Shown here piece by piece: positions 1-11,639 of a stretch of DNA of 64,000 nucleotides (position 1 is the stretch's first letter; the number at the start of each line of letters is the position of its first letter). The stretch lies in NCBI GenBank assembly GCA_023374045.1, contig CM041779.1:295130167-295194166 (forward strand), in the 5' to 3' direction. The position numbers were made by a program, and so were the translations under genes. This DNA is from Limonium bicolor (lineage: Eukaryota > Streptophyta > Magnoliopsida > Caryophyllales > Plumbaginaceae). The notes under the pieces were generated by a model, which searched no databases, was not told the DNA's origin, and saw only the letters and a program-made list of their open reading frames with translations.

Positions 1-25
1 GATTTTGGAGGAAATTTGTCTGGTC

Positions 26-571
26 CTATGCTAGCTGATGCGACATCTGATTAAGTTTCCTTTCCCAACTCTGGTTTATAGCTTCTTGCTCAGCAAATTT
101 GGTATCAAACTTAGATTCAATTTCAACAAATTTGGCATTAGTGGCTTTTCTTTGCTCTAGGAGCTCCTCCGGCATGCTCTCTATCTTGCTCATATCCTCC
201 TTAGGAGGCTCCTGATAAGCGTAGAACTGCTCGACCTCCATCTGCATTCTAGTCTGCTCACCTTCCCACCAATAAGGCTATCGAAAAGACGATTGTTGTG
301 GTTGGTAATAATCTTGTCGCCTGAAGTGGTTGTAACTTTGAGTACCCGACTGATTATACCTGTTCAAATTCTGCTCAATGTTCATTATTGTAATCGTCGT
401 TTCCAATTGTGTCAACACTCTCCTCAACTCATTCATGTTATCCTCCATCTTTGCGTACAAAAATAAAAACAAAAATAAAAAACAGTAAAATAGAACTAAC
501 ACAAAAAAAAACACAAAAATAAAATTAACTAAACAAAATAACAAAGAGAAACAAAAAAAATAAAATCCCAA
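26..571 (-). pseudogene. gag-like remnant of the left-edge gypsy element
   Basis: Two stretches in one frame (571-278 and 247-26) are separated by an in-frame TAG at 278-280. The first contains a polar helical stretch beginning MEDNMNELRRVLTQLE and a Q/N/Y-rich tail. The second is a charged, coiled-coil-like segment containing EELLEQRKATNAKFVEIESK. This resembles the C-terminal Gag region of plant Ty3/gypsy elements, where an N/Q-rich tail is followed by a coiled coil. No zinc knuckle or protease is seen before the edge. The hydrophobic, F-rich N-terminus of the first ORF is simply translated A/T-rich leader. Start and product are uncertain. Confidence 0.5.
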
Positions 572-1449
572 TTAATAATAAGAAAATCAGCTAATAACCA
601 AAAATCAAAAACTAATTAAATAAAATGAGAAACAACTACCGAAACACAATTAAGTAAACTTTGAGTACGTAACAGACAAAATAAAAATTAAAATAAAATG
701 AAAAGAAAAATAAGAAAATGAAACAGAACTTGATACCACCAAGTATGGCAAAGAAATTAAACAAACAGAAAATTAAGGAAGAAGAAAAATAAAGACAAGA
801 AACACAAAATCGAAACAGAAAGGAAAATCCTAAACTAGACAAAATAAAAAAAAAGAAAACAAAATAAAACTAACTCCTAGATCGTAAGGACGAAGTCCTA
901 ATCTAAACCGTTCAAATTTCTATACTAATTCACAAAACCGACAAGAATAAACAAAAAGAAAGAAGAATAAAAAAACAAATAAAAAAAGAATACTGTAACC
1001 GTATTATCTAAATTCAAATAACGATAAAATAAACCCAACAGAAAATAAATCAAAAACGAAAAGGAAAAAAAAGAAAAGAAAAATAAATCCAAAAAAAAGA
1101 AAGGAAAACAAAACGTATAAAAAAAACTTACGTATTAAAATTAAATCCAAAAAAATTAGAACAAAAGTAAACGTAATCCTAAATCAACCAAAATCAAATT
1201 CTAAAAAGAAAAGAAATAAACTAAAAGAAACAAACTGAAAAAAAAACGAAGACAAAACCAAAATAAAATAAAATAAAAACTAAACTATTCAACAAGTTAA
1301 TCAAACGGAAGTAACCGAATTCAAAATGTTAAAGCATATACTAATTCACGCTATCACAAAACTAAAATAAAAAAACAAATTAAACAGAAATAAAATAAAC
1401 TAAAATCTCAATCAAACTAAATAAATATGTCAATTAATCGTGCCAGAGG
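572..1449 (-). other. A/T-rich untranslated leader of the gypsy element
   Basis: About 880 bases, strongly A-rich on the plus strand (runs of aaaataaa), between the PBS and the gag remnant. No supported gene. The long F/L-rich translation at 842-636 comes from base composition. Confidence 0.5.
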
Positions 1450-1467
1450 TCCCCGGCAACGGCGCCA
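1450..1467 (-). other. Primer-binding site, tRNA-Asp type
   Basis: The minus strand reads TGGCGCCGTTGCCGGGGA, complementary to the 3' end of plant tRNA-Asp including CCA. It lies 6 bases inside the LTR end, so this LTR is a 5' LTR and the element runs leftward. Confidence 0.9.
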
Positions 1468-1473
1468 AAAACT

Positions 1474-3174
1474 TGTTAGCAGAAATATGTGCTACTATAC
1501 TTCTACCTAGGCAGTGTACCTATCGTTTTGCGGAATAGTGAATTGAGTGGGATTGTCGATCTCAGGGACCTCGTTCAATTAATTGACAATTTATTTACTA
1601 ACTGAGAAACTAAACTAAGAAAACAGGAAACGTCACTTTTTCAGGTTTTACTTAATTTAATGAAAAGAAGGACTCAACAAACTAATAATAAAACAGTAAA
1701 ATAAACTAAACAAATAACTAAATGTTAAAACTCTAAATAAAAGGAAGCACCCTGGATTGTTCTGTAAACCTTCACTAAATAATCTATTAATAAACTCTCC
1801 CCTAATTCTGCAATAAACTCAGAAACTATAATTAATTCGTCAACGACTAAGTCTAACGAATCCTAACCAGTTGCTAGAACTAGCAGCAGACTAATGCTCT
1901 AATCCGGACACAACTAATCGCATAAAGAACAGTTTCTATTGAGACCGATTAACCTATAGGCGGGATCACGCTTCTAGTCGTTAATCAGGTTTAATCCCTA
2001 GGTCTTGTTATCTATCTCAGCCTCGCGTGTTGATTAGAAAACTACAAATATAGCTTTAATAATTGATCAGAGAATTAAAGCGCATGAAGAACTGAAATTA
2101 AACTACTGCATCAATGAATTAGTCAAAAGATTACAAATAAATATAAAGATCCGGTTTGCTACCCCAATCCGGGAGATTAAACTAATAACTCAAACATAAT
2201 CATAAAAATAACAAATATAACAAAGAGCGACATTAAACGAAATAAGAGGAAGAGTAGAGAAAACTCCAGTTAGCTAGTTTGACTCCGGCTCCCCGCTCCG
2301 ACTCCGTCTTCACGTCGGTGTAACAATGGTGATATATGGTATGACAGTGGTGTGGTGATGTGTATCGAGTGGTCTGGTGTTCGATGGACTGTGATGGTGA
2401 AGATGACGGATGATGGTAGTGGTGATGATGCGGTGAAGAGAATTGGAGAGAGGCGTAAGCCTCTGCCGGCGTGGGCGTGGGTGAGAGGGAGTATGGTTGG
2501 AAAAATATGGACGTCGGGAGAATGTAAGCTGGGGGATTGATGGTGTAGAGAGGCGTATGCCCCCTGTTGGGACGTAGCCCGCGGCGTGAATGTGTGTCCA
2601 TATTCTTCTACCCTAACATCTGTATTTATACCACCACCGCTGTTAATGAATCCCATCGTTAATAAAAAAGAGATATGCCGTGAGATTTGTTGAAATTCAC
2701 GCGAACAATTTCCATGTTGTCTAATGATGAGCAGCCATGATTAATTATAAATTAATCATGTACCAATGGTGACCGACGACGAATGCCCATCATTAATATA
2801 ATATTCAGGGAGCTATCGATGATATATTATTCTCCTGATATTATGCTTCCAAATATGTAACCGTGAACGTTTTGTATCCCGGCCATGAGAATTGTGCACA
2901 TGTGATCCAATATGACGTGTAAAGTGATGGATAATGGTGTCATCGCCAAAGTAATGTCAAGGAGAAAATGTTGTTAATCTTTATCATCTTTTGCGTTGTA
3001 ATACTTAAACATTGCATTTTCAATGCTCTTTCCTGGATTTAACATATAAATATATCAGTTCACATCAAAACATAAATCTTAAAAAAACATATGATAAGTG
3101 AGAAATATGACATGAATTATTGTGAGAATAAAAAGAATTAAAGCCCTAAAAGTATATATATTTCACACTTATCA
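1474..3174 (-). repeat. 5' LTR of the left-edge gypsy element
   Basis: About 1.7 kb. On the minus strand it starts TGATAAGTGTG and ends GCTAACA just before the PBS. It contains a GC-richer block (2230-2656) open in two overlapping frames, which I treat as non-coding LTR sequence because no domain is recognisable. The outer boundary rests on the TG...CA ends and the family-typical start, without a second LTR for comparison. Confidence 0.65.
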
Positions 3175-5226
3175 ACCGGTAAGCCTAGAACTTAAACCAA
3201 ATGCATGATGCATGAATGTGTGTTTATAGTTATTAGTTGATGAGACTTGTATATGTTTAGTAAGTATCAAAATTTAGAGAGACCAAACTTAGGTAACCTG
3301 TCACCTAATAGGATACTTCAAACATTTGTTTTCCCTTACCTATGAGACCGAGGTCACCTGAGCCTATGAGCGAAGGTCGGAAATATCTAGAGGCGAAATG
3401 CCCAAGTAACTTGGACCGGCATGAGATCTTACTCAACATACTTAACTATAATGAACAAATAACTATTGTAAATGAATGTAGAACTTGGGATAGGGACTTT
3501 GAGGATTTTATATTCCAGGATATGGAGTGGATCAAAATTTAAATTATCTATGATGGTATGGGTAAGGATTGGGTAAGGAAAGGGATACCAGTTGTATCAT
3601 TCTCCATAGGAGATGATGCTAAGTTTTTATACGGTGATCAGAAGCGGATGGATAAGGCGAATAAGTTATTTTGAAGTCAGGAGATGCGTTGAATTTGGCG
3701 GAGAATCCAGTTAGTGTACCATGGGATAAGAGTATTAAACGAATACAAACCGAGATTAGCCTTGGGATACAGGATGTGAGGTAGTACAGTGAGGAATAGT
3801 AAGTTAGTTTTGCTTGGACCACCGAAGGGCGTTATAAACTGTCCAAATTACGGTACTACAAATTATGACCTGCCTGACGAGCAGATGTCATGAAAAGGAA
3901 TACATAATTAATATAAAATATTAAGACTACATGAATTGTAAAAAGGTTTGTTGAAGACCTGCACGTGAAGAGCAAACACTGAATTTTATGGGATACCCAG
4001 GCACCGAGCTTACCACCCAGTGCGGAACTGGAAAATCTTACAATCCCTTATTAAGTTCGCGAGAAGATAGTGCGGAACCTAGAAATATGACAATTGAGAA
4101 AGAATCTCAAAATATATAACTAAACATCCATCATGGGTAAGCACGGGTTTTACATACCTAAGCAAATACCAAGCATCTCAGCTAGTATCAATATAGTGAC
4201 AGTGCTGAACTCCTAATTAATAAAGGGAAGAGAACAGATTTGAATCTATATTTTCTGAAGTCGGGAGAACTACCTAATTAGCAATACCAAATGCTATATA
4301 GAATATAATTGTGGAGGTTGTTAACTAAAACGTTGAGGAGTATGATACATTTCAGAGGGCTAAGTATCATTAAATATATCTACCCTATTTTGAGGCTCAC
4401 GTCCTACACTATCCTTATGGTTCTATACGAGCATATGTCTTCTATGACAGCTCAATTTATGAATGCTAATAAAGAGAGCAAGAAATCAAATAAGGTTTAC
4501 CCCCTATGTATATAAATTTAATATAAACATGGTAACGCAAAACTCTCTATGACACTTACAATGAGGTAGTATAAGTTATATTAAGAGTTTGAATTAATAT
4601 ATACACTAAAGTAAGTGGAAGTTAAATTTTAAAGTAGGAAAACATACCCCTTGGCTGTAACAATTGTTTTACACGTAAATGTTATAATGTTATATACTAA
4701 TTCCGTGATTCTAAATCCCTATATATCACCTAATCGACCTATTTGGAAGCCATTGAGCTTGTGGATTAACCATGTTTCTAAGAGATTGAAACAAACAAAT
4801 AGCTTTGTGTCCTGTTACTAAACCGTAGGATCAAACTGGAAAACCCGTAGTTTGAGATGGTACTATATTAAGAGATACTTAACTAGGCTGAACATATGGT
4901 TCACCTGATTCATGGAGTTTAAATGGAATAAGAAAAGCCAAGCTTTAAGGCAGAGGAAATAATACTTTATGGAACTGTAATTATTGATCGAGTTATGAAA
5001 ACTTTACCTTAGAGTCTAACTGTGACTGTCTTTGTTCCATGTAATGATAACCAAATTGTAGACAATAATCAAGCCCTGGTGAGTTAAATACTAGATGAGC
5101 CTTTTAAAGAGAAGAGGGTATTCTAAGGTATCCAAGTCCATAACTGAATTTATTACTTGTAAGATGGATTTAAGAGTTAAAATGATTGATGAATATAATT
5201 ATTAGACAGTATGTGCCTAGATGTTT
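3175..5226. other. Unassigned sequence left of the copia insertion
   Basis: A/T-rich intergenic-like DNA with no domain recognised. With the copia element and one TSD removed, it is continuous with 14587-15820 and leads into the integrase-tail fragment at 15875. It may be degraded internal sequence of the plus-strand Tekay relative, but I cannot show homology to gag or pol. Confidence 0.4.
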
Positions 5227-6033
5227 TGTAGGATCGGGTGGCTAACTCAAACCAATCAAAGGTGTGAGTCTAAGGATTGGTTTGACTCAATCAACCTTCG
5301 TAAGTGAGAAACACTCTGTGATGTAGAAGCACTCTATCGAATTAACTAACTAAGGGAGCGGAAGACTTTGGCGGTAATTATAGCAAAACGATGGAAAGAG
5401 AGAAGGACTCTATGGAACTCAGCAAGGTACACAAATAAGCTATTTCATTTCCTGGTCAAACAAAATAACTTACAAATGCCCACTAAGTAGAAAGGATCTA
5501 CTTAGCGGTTTTCACTCACTTACCCAACACACTCTCTAATCAGAACAATGGTAAGTGTAATGAAACTAGGAACTTCCTAGGAAGAGTCTATCTTTAGGTG
5601 CTAACTAACTAGGTACGTATTCTCTCCTTTTCGACTACAATGCGATTCTCTTTCTCTCTCTAAGCTCTGAAATAATCCTCGATCAAGCACACAAAACTGT
5701 CTATTACATGTCTTATTTATACTCTAAGTTCAGCAACGGGTCGAAGGAGTTAGTTCCGAAAATACCGGAACTAACTTAGTGGGCAACTTCCAACGGCTCT
5801 TACTTGGTCTTCTTACTTGGGCCGCGATCTTCGGTGTTGAGGAAGAGCTTCGTGACCGTTGAGGCGCTTAAGGTGTTCCGAGTTGACTCCTGATTTTTCG
5901 CAACAGCATGGTAGAGTCCATGGAGTTTTCTTGTGCGCGGACTCCATCGCAGAAGCTTGCTCTTTGTGTCTCAAATGATGATCGACTCTGTCTTGGTGAA
6001 AGGCTATCTCTGCAACACTCCGATGTCCCAACA
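5227..6033 (-). repeat. 3' LTR of the SIRE-type copia
   Basis: 807 bp, TGTAGGATCG to GTCCCAACA on the plus strand (element sense starts TGTTGGGACATC and ends CCTACA). It aligns along its length with the copy at 13774-14586, with scattered substitutions and 1-2 bp indels. Confidence 0.95.
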
Positions 6034-6368
6034 ATTTCCCCCTTGTTGCTGATGATAGCAAACCTCCGTGAATCCCGATGGAGTCGATCCTGAAATAAAA
6101 CATAAGAACTAGGGGAACCGACCCTGTCAAAGTTCCCCCTTAATAGCAGCAGTAGCAAATAAGTTCAAGGACTCTATTTAGGTTCCCCCTTGATCGGAGA
6201 GGGACTCCAGGCAAGCAAACGATAAATAAGCAGTGTAATAGGCAGGATAGAATATAAGGTAGTCAAAAATACTAGACCACATGGTCTAGCAGCGCAATCC
6301 AAAAAGCAATTTTAAACAAGCAACAAAATAACCCGTACACCAGACGGGATTCACCGCTTCCCCCTTTT
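6034..6368 (-). other. Four polypurine tracts before the 3' LTR
   Basis: The tract touching the LTR is at 6034-6044 (element sense CAAGGGGGAAAT). Three further AAGGGGGAA-type tracts lie upstream at about 6132-6141, 6182-6191 and 6357-6368. The LTR-proximal one should prime plus-strand DNA. Extra copies in this position are a known trait of SIRE-like elements. Confidence 0.7.
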
Positions 6369-6461
6369 GCTTTCATCAGAGGGGAAGCCCATAGTAGCAC
6401 AGAGTTAGTCAAGTATTCACACAAACAGCCAATAAAAAGTGTTTAGAACTTAAAAAACAGC

Positions 6462-8131
6462 CTAAGTTCTAACACTACACAACCACGTCATTCTAAGGGT
6501 TTGGGGTGAGGGTGGATTGAATGTCAAGGAGTTGGTCTGCAAGGCCGCCACTGTCGTCTCTATCCCGGCGAGTCGGTCCATCATCCGCTTCTGGCCCTGA
6601 ATCAGCTCGGCTGCATGCGCAAAGAGGCGCTCCACTTTCTCCAGGAGAGGTTGGAGTGAAGCTTGAGGGACTGCCTCTTGAGAAGTGGATGTCCCCGCCG
6701 TCGTTGGAGTAGATGGAGGGGGCAGCAGCTTTGATTTGTCGATTGAAGTTAGCCGATTCAAGTACCGCAGGTTGATGGTGTCTGCCTCCTCGATGGACTC
6801 TGGCGTCGAAGTCGCCAAGGGTACCTGAAAGAATTGGAATATACGAGGCAACCAGAACACGTACCCCAAGGAGTGTTTCGGGGTGTCGACCGACTGGGCT
6901 AAGTGATGGAGAATTATGTGTGCCAAATTGATAGAGTGACGATTTATGATGCAGTACATAATGGTTAAGTCCAAGCAGTTGACCATAAGGTTTCCTTCCT
7001 TTCGTGGGACAATATTTTTGATGACCAAAATGTGGAGGAGTTGGTGTAGGATGGAGAGATCGCCACGGGGTATGGGGGAGCCAATCTTTTTCTTGGAGGA
7101 GAAAAAGCGGTAGATTTTGTTATGTGGTACCCCGGGGATCTCAGGAAGGATTCCTTTTTCAAAAATGACAGGCCAGTGGCAGGAACGCCAAGAATTTCAG
7201 ACAGCTTTGCAAGATCAAAAAATATTGGGGTGGAATTGACAACAGACTGAGCAGCACCGTTACGGATAACAAGGTTTTGGAAGAAGTCGACAGACTCTGT
7301 GGGATACCACTCAGTTATTTCACAAAAGAGGTGTTTCCACCCCTGAATTTCGAGCATAGTGACTAACTCCCCTAAGTTGGAAGACAGAGCCCAAGAAAAG
7401 TCGAGGAACTTACCCCTGACTATATTACGGTCGGAGGCAGGGTCCCCGAGCATGTACCTGAGTGAAGCCTCTGAAGGGGTCGACCTTCACACTCCGTCGG
7501 TGGGGTTTTGGAGGTTTTTGATCTCTGGCGGAGGTGGCACCCGTAGAAGCATCATGACTGGCGGTGGGCAGTTCTTGGACGGGAGACGATTCACCGGAAC
7601 CGGAGGAGACATGTTGGGCCTTGACAGAGGAACGGAGGATTCTTTTGTGTGGGTCGGGTTGAGGTTTGGCCTTTTCTCTTGCGGGTTTTGGGTGGAGGTT
7701 GTTGTGGTGGTGTTGCGGATTTAGCGGGGGATGCTGGTGGGGTTGGAGTAGGAGATTTGGTCGGTGATTTGCTGGCATGGGCTTGTGGCTGATCAGTTGG
7801 CTGATTTTCGGCGGGAGGATTGTCAGCTTGTGGGGTTGGGGATGGTGGTAGGGTTTGGAGTGGAGTAACTTCTTCAATGTCTGTGTCAAGAATCTCTGTT
7901 CTTGCAGCAGATGGCGGTGTTTGATGGGTGGATGGGTCGGGGTGTCAGGTGGTGGTGTGGAGGAGTGTGGGGCGAAGAAGTAGCGGTGGTTTTAGTGGGC
8001 GATGTGGTGGTGGTAGTGGTGAGTGTAGGTGGATTAGGGTTTGCCATGGCCTGGAGATACGCCTGAAGGCGAATGGGATCGGCGAAAATTTCGGCTGGGA
8101 TGTTAATTCCAGAGAAGTTGATGCCGGCCAT
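6462..8131 (-). pseudogene. Extra (env-like position) ORF of the SIRE-type copia
   Basis: Downstream of pol, four overlapping pieces (8131-7886, 7889-7425, 7453-6965, 7028-6462) alternate between two frames and seem to be one ORF of about 550 codons with three frameshifts. The N-terminus (MAGINFSGINIPAEIF) leads into a long Thr/Pro/His-rich low-complexity region. A globular part then contains NLGELVTMLEIQGWKHLF, PTESVDFFQNL and LSEILGVPATGL, resembling the 'putative plant transposon protein' domain found in extra ORFs of plant retroelements. The C-terminus is a predicted coiled coil (QPLLEKVERLFAHAAELIQ). No clear signal peptide or membrane anchor is seen, so an envelope function is not supported; function unknown. 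Confidence 0.65.
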
Positions 8132-8453
8132 TTGGAAGTTGAAGGAATGGGTGTAAAGGGAGTGTGAAGTGAGAGAGATGGAGTGGACGGGTGATAGATA
8201 TAAAGGCTGAATGTGCAGAGATGGCGTGTGTCAGGTGCGATTAATGTGGCGACGTCAGGATAAGGCGAGATGAAGGGCGACGATTTAGGCGGGTTCTGGT
8301 GCGGATGGATGACGTGGATAGTAGCGCTAGAGTACTAGGCGTGCTAAGTAAGAAAACACATTCTACTGATGCAAGTGCAAACAAAGACAGACTCTATGAG
8401 ACATGAGGGCGTACCTGCTGAAGATTGCGGTAGGGGCAAGGAGATGCGACCGT

Positions 8454-10143
8454 CTAGGTAGACGGAGTCAATCCGATTGCCGATCGCAGTGCTTCGAATC
8501 TTGCTGTAGACAAGGGTTTAGTAAAAATATCTGCAAGTTGATCTTCTGTGGGCACAAAGTCAAGTTGGATAAGCTTTTTCTCGACACAGTCTTTCAAGAA
8601 GTGAAAGCGAATTTCGATGTGTTTGGTTCTTGAGTGTTGGACTGGGTTTTCTGATATTTTGATTGTGCTTTTGTTGTCACAAAAGATGGGGATCTGTTCT
8701 TGGGTGACATGATAGTCTTGGAGTTGTTGTTTCATCCAAAGGAGTTGGGAGCAACACGCTGCAGCAGAAACATACTCTGCCTCTGCTGTAGAGAGTGCTA
8801 CAGAGTTTTGTTTTTTGGAGGACCATGAAACAAGGCAAAGACCCAAGAACTGTGCATTACCTGAAGTACTCTTTCGATCTTGGAGAGAACCAGCCCAATC
8901 AGAGTCACTATATCCAGATAAAGTAAAAGTAGGAGATCGTGGATACCATAGATAGAGTGTACTTGTACCTTTGAGATAGCGGAAGATACGCTTGACTGCT
9001 TTGAGGTGAGACTGTTTTGGTGCTGCTTGGAAGCGAGCACAAAGACAGACTGCGTGAAGAATGTCTGGGCGACTGGCAGTCAGGTACAAGAGGGACCCTA
9101 TCATGCCTCTATATTCTGTGGCATTGACGCCGACTCCGTCATCATCAGGATGCAGTTTGGCAGATGTACAGCTTGGTGTGGACATACTCTTTGCATTCTT
9201 TAGATTGTACTTATCAAGGAGTTCCTTGATATATTTTTGTTGATGGATCTTGATCCCGTCCTTTTCCTGTTGAATTTGTAATCCTAGAAAGAACTTGAGC
9301 TCACCTAACTCATTCATGGAAAACTCTTGCTTCATAAGGTTAGCAAAATGGTCACAGAGGGTGTTACTTGTAGAACCGTAAATAATATCATCAACATAGA
9401 TCTGTACTAGAAGTAAGTCATGTGATGAATGTAGAATGAAGAGCGTTTTATCTACGTTACCTCGAGAGAAACCGTTTTGCAATAGATATGTAGACAGTCT
9501 TTCATACCAGGCACGTGGAGCCTGTTTCAGTCCGTAAAGGGCCTTACATAATTTGTAGACGTAGTCGGGATGGACGGAGTCTGTGAATCCTGGTGGTTGT
9601 TCGACGTAGACTTCTCTATCAATGTAGCCGTGAAGGAAGGCTGTCTTAACATCCATTTGATATAATTGGAAACCTTTGTAAGCAGCGAACGCAATGAACA
9701 TGCGAATTGCTTCAAGACGAGCTACTGGAGCGAAGGTTTCATCATAATCGATCCCTTCTTCTTGATTGTAGCCCTGAACAACTAATCGAGCTTTATTCCT
9801 GAAAACTTGGCCTGCAGTATCAAGTTTATTACGAAAGACCCAACGAGTACCAATGGCTTGTTGATGCGTGGGGCGAGGAACTAACTCCCAGACAGCATGC
9901 GCTGGAGGGAATTGAGTTCCTCCTGCATAGCAGTAACCCAATCACTATCAAGGAGTGCTTCTTTGACATTTCTGGTTCAGTACTAGACAGAAACGCACCA
10001 AAGGCACAGAGATTTTGCATGGCTTGTAGGCGTGTTTGGACACCGGTGTTTGGGTCTGTAATGATGTTTTCAGGAGGGTGAGCAGATCTTTGCTGGAACT
10101 GGCGACGTGAAGCAGGAGGGGGTGTTCTTTTCAGAGGAGTCAA
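8454..10143 (-). pseudogene. Copia pol, reverse transcriptase and RNase H
   Basis: The main open frame (9941-8454) begins just before WELVPRP and carries the copia RT landmarks [38 protein letters not shown], the catalytic YVDD box ([10 protein letters not shown]) and LKFFLGLQI. RNase H follows, with [27 protein letters not shown] and the C-terminal ADIFTKPL. The link to integrase (10143-9950) is in a second frame, so at least two frameshifts separate INT from RT. RT and RNase H themselves look full length with catalytic motifs kept. The protein would copy element RNA into DNA in Gag particles. Confidence 0.9.
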
Positions 10144-11624
10144 AATTCAGGTTTTGTGTAAGGGTGTCTCCGGGGATTGTCTGAGTCTGTAGATTCTGAT
10201 GAATTGTTTTTGTTTGCAGGGGAACCATGAGGAGTGATGGAGTGGGACTCAGGGAGTCTTCCTATTGGGACAGTGATGAAGTGTGGATCGGTGAGAAAAT
10301 CATCGGGGGCAAAGTCAAGATGATCAGAAGATGAGCCAACATTGTGGGACTCATCGAACTTGACATGTGGGCTTTCTTCTAAACATTGAGTTCTAAGATT
10401 GATAACACGATAAGCTTTGCTTTTAGAAGAATAGCCAAGAAAAATACCTTCATCACTTTTAGGAGAGAACTTACCCAAGTTGTCCTTACCATTGTTGTGA
10501 ATAAAACACTTACATCCGAAACGCCTGAGATGTAGAAGACTTGGTTTACGTTGACGGAGTAGTTCATAGGGTGTCTTGTGAAGGAATGGATGAATCATCG
10601 CACGATTTAACACATAGCAAGCTGTGTTAACGGCTTCTGCCCAATAAGATGGAGTGAGTTGACTGTCGATGAGCATGGTGCGAGCCATTTCTACCAAGGT
10701 TCTATTTTTGCGTTCAACCACTCCGTTTTGTTCTGGAGTGCGTGCAGATGAGATTTGGTGATCCACTCCATTGTCCCTGCAAAACTCATCAAACGACTTG
10801 TTGCAAAATTCAGTACCCTGGTCCGTTCTCAGGGTTTTTAGAGTGAATGAAAATTTGTTGACGAGCATTTTATGGAGTTTGACAAACTCCGTAAAAGTTT
10901 CATCTTTGGTAAATAAGAAAATGACCCAGGTCCACCTGGAATAGTCATCGACTATGACCAGAATGTACCTCTTACCGCTTCTGCTTTGTGTACGCATGGG
11001 GCCAACAAGATCCATGTGTAGTAGTTCCAGTGGAGAGTTAGTAGAGAGAGTAGGCTTACTTTTGAATGAGGACCGGGTGTGTTTACCTTTAACACATGCT
11101 TCACAGACAGAGTCTGTGTCAAAGGTGGTGTCTGGTAAACCAATCACCAAGTCCTTGCTTTTGAGTTTGTTCAACAGCCTATGATTTGCGTGGCCAAGTC
11201 TGGAGTGCCACAGCAGTGAGTTTTTGGAATGCACATTGAGACAGACTTGGTCGTCTGGCTTAATGGAGTTTAAGCACATTTTGTAGAGATTGCCTTCTCT
11301 ACGTCCCACAGCTTTTAGTGAACCTGTACGCTCATCATAAACCTTACAATCCGAAGAGGAGAAAAGTACCAAATTGAATCTATCACAAATTTGAGAGATG
11401 CTTAATAAACTATGCTGGAGTCCAGTGACCAGATGGACTCCATCAATTTTAAATCTTGAGGGGTTACCTACGGATCCAACTCCCACGATTTCACCCTGGT
11501 TGTTGTTTCCAAAAGTAACCTTACCTCCTTGGTAGGATGAAAGCGAATTGAATTGATTTGGATCTCCAGTCATGTGACGAGAGCATCCACTATCCAAGTA
11601 CCAGCTGTCTCCATTCGCCTTCAC
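10140..11624 (-). CDS. Copia pol, protease and integrase
   Basis: 494 codons. Near the start is the aspartic protease motif (SWYLDSGCSRHM), then the GAG-pre-integrase zinc region (LWHSRLGHANHR ... CEACVKGK, an HHCC-type finger), then the integrase core with LELLHMDLVGPM, the second Asp in TLRTDQGTEF and the Glu in TPEQNGVVERKNR, giving the D,D,E triad. The GKFSPKSDEGIFLGYS region follows. Translation is in the same frame as the end of gag (11915-11640), separated by in-frame stops at 11640-11642 and 11625-11627. A Gag stop before pol is usual in this clade and implies readthrough or re-initiation. A frameshift at about 10143 separates this part from RT. Confidence 0.9.
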   Translation of the reverse strand: MKANGDSWYLDSGCSRHMTGDPNQFNSLSSYQGGKVTFGNNNQGEIVGVGSVGNPSRFKIDGVHLVTGLQHSLLSISQICDRFNLVLFSSSDCKVYDERTGSLKAVGRREGNLYKMCLNSIKPDDQVCLNVHSKNSLLWHSRLGHANHRLLNKLKSKDLVIGLPDTTFDTDSVCEACVKGKHTRSSFKSKPTLSTNSPLELLHMDLVGPMRTQSRSGKRYILVIVDDYSRWTWVIFLFTKDETFTEFVKLHKMLVNKFSFTLKTLRTDQGTEFCNKSFDEFCRDNGVDHQISSARTPEQNGVVERKNRTLVEMARTMLIDSQLTPSYWAEAVNTACYVLNRAMIHPFLHKTPYELLRQRKPSLLHLRRFGCKCFIHNNGKDNLGKFSPKSDEGIFLGYSSKSKAYRVINLRTQCLEESPHVKFDESHNVGSSSDHLDFAPDDFLTDPHFITVPIGRLPESHSITPHGSPANKNNSSESTDSDNPRRHPYTKPEF

Positions 11625-11639
11625 CTACAAAAGAACAGA

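Larger units (their letters stand above)
1..3174 (-). mobile_element. 5' part of a Ty3/gypsy LTR retrotransposon
   Basis: Read on the minus strand, the order is LTR (3174 to 1474), a tRNA-Asp primer-binding site (1467-1450), a long A/T-rich leader (1449-572) and a gag-like remnant running off the left edge. Protease, RT and integrase would lie outside the window. The tRNA-Asp PBS and LTR ends (TGATAAGTG at the start, GCTAACA at the end) fit a plant Ty3/gypsy element. The next bases after the LTR (ACCGG, 3175-3179) should be the target-site duplication, but the other end is not visible. Clade is not assigned. Confidence 0.75.

Noticed and set aside
636..842. 68-codon F/L-rich minus-strand ORF
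   Set aside because: Translation of the A-rich gypsy leader; composition artefact.
1450..1467. 3' end of a tRNA-Asp gene
   Set aside because: Only the 18 bases matching the primer site are present; no acceptor partner or cloverleaf around it.
2270..2656. 128-codon minus-strand ORF overlapped by a 122-codon ORF
   Set aside because: Lies inside an LTR, two frames are open at once and no domain is visible.
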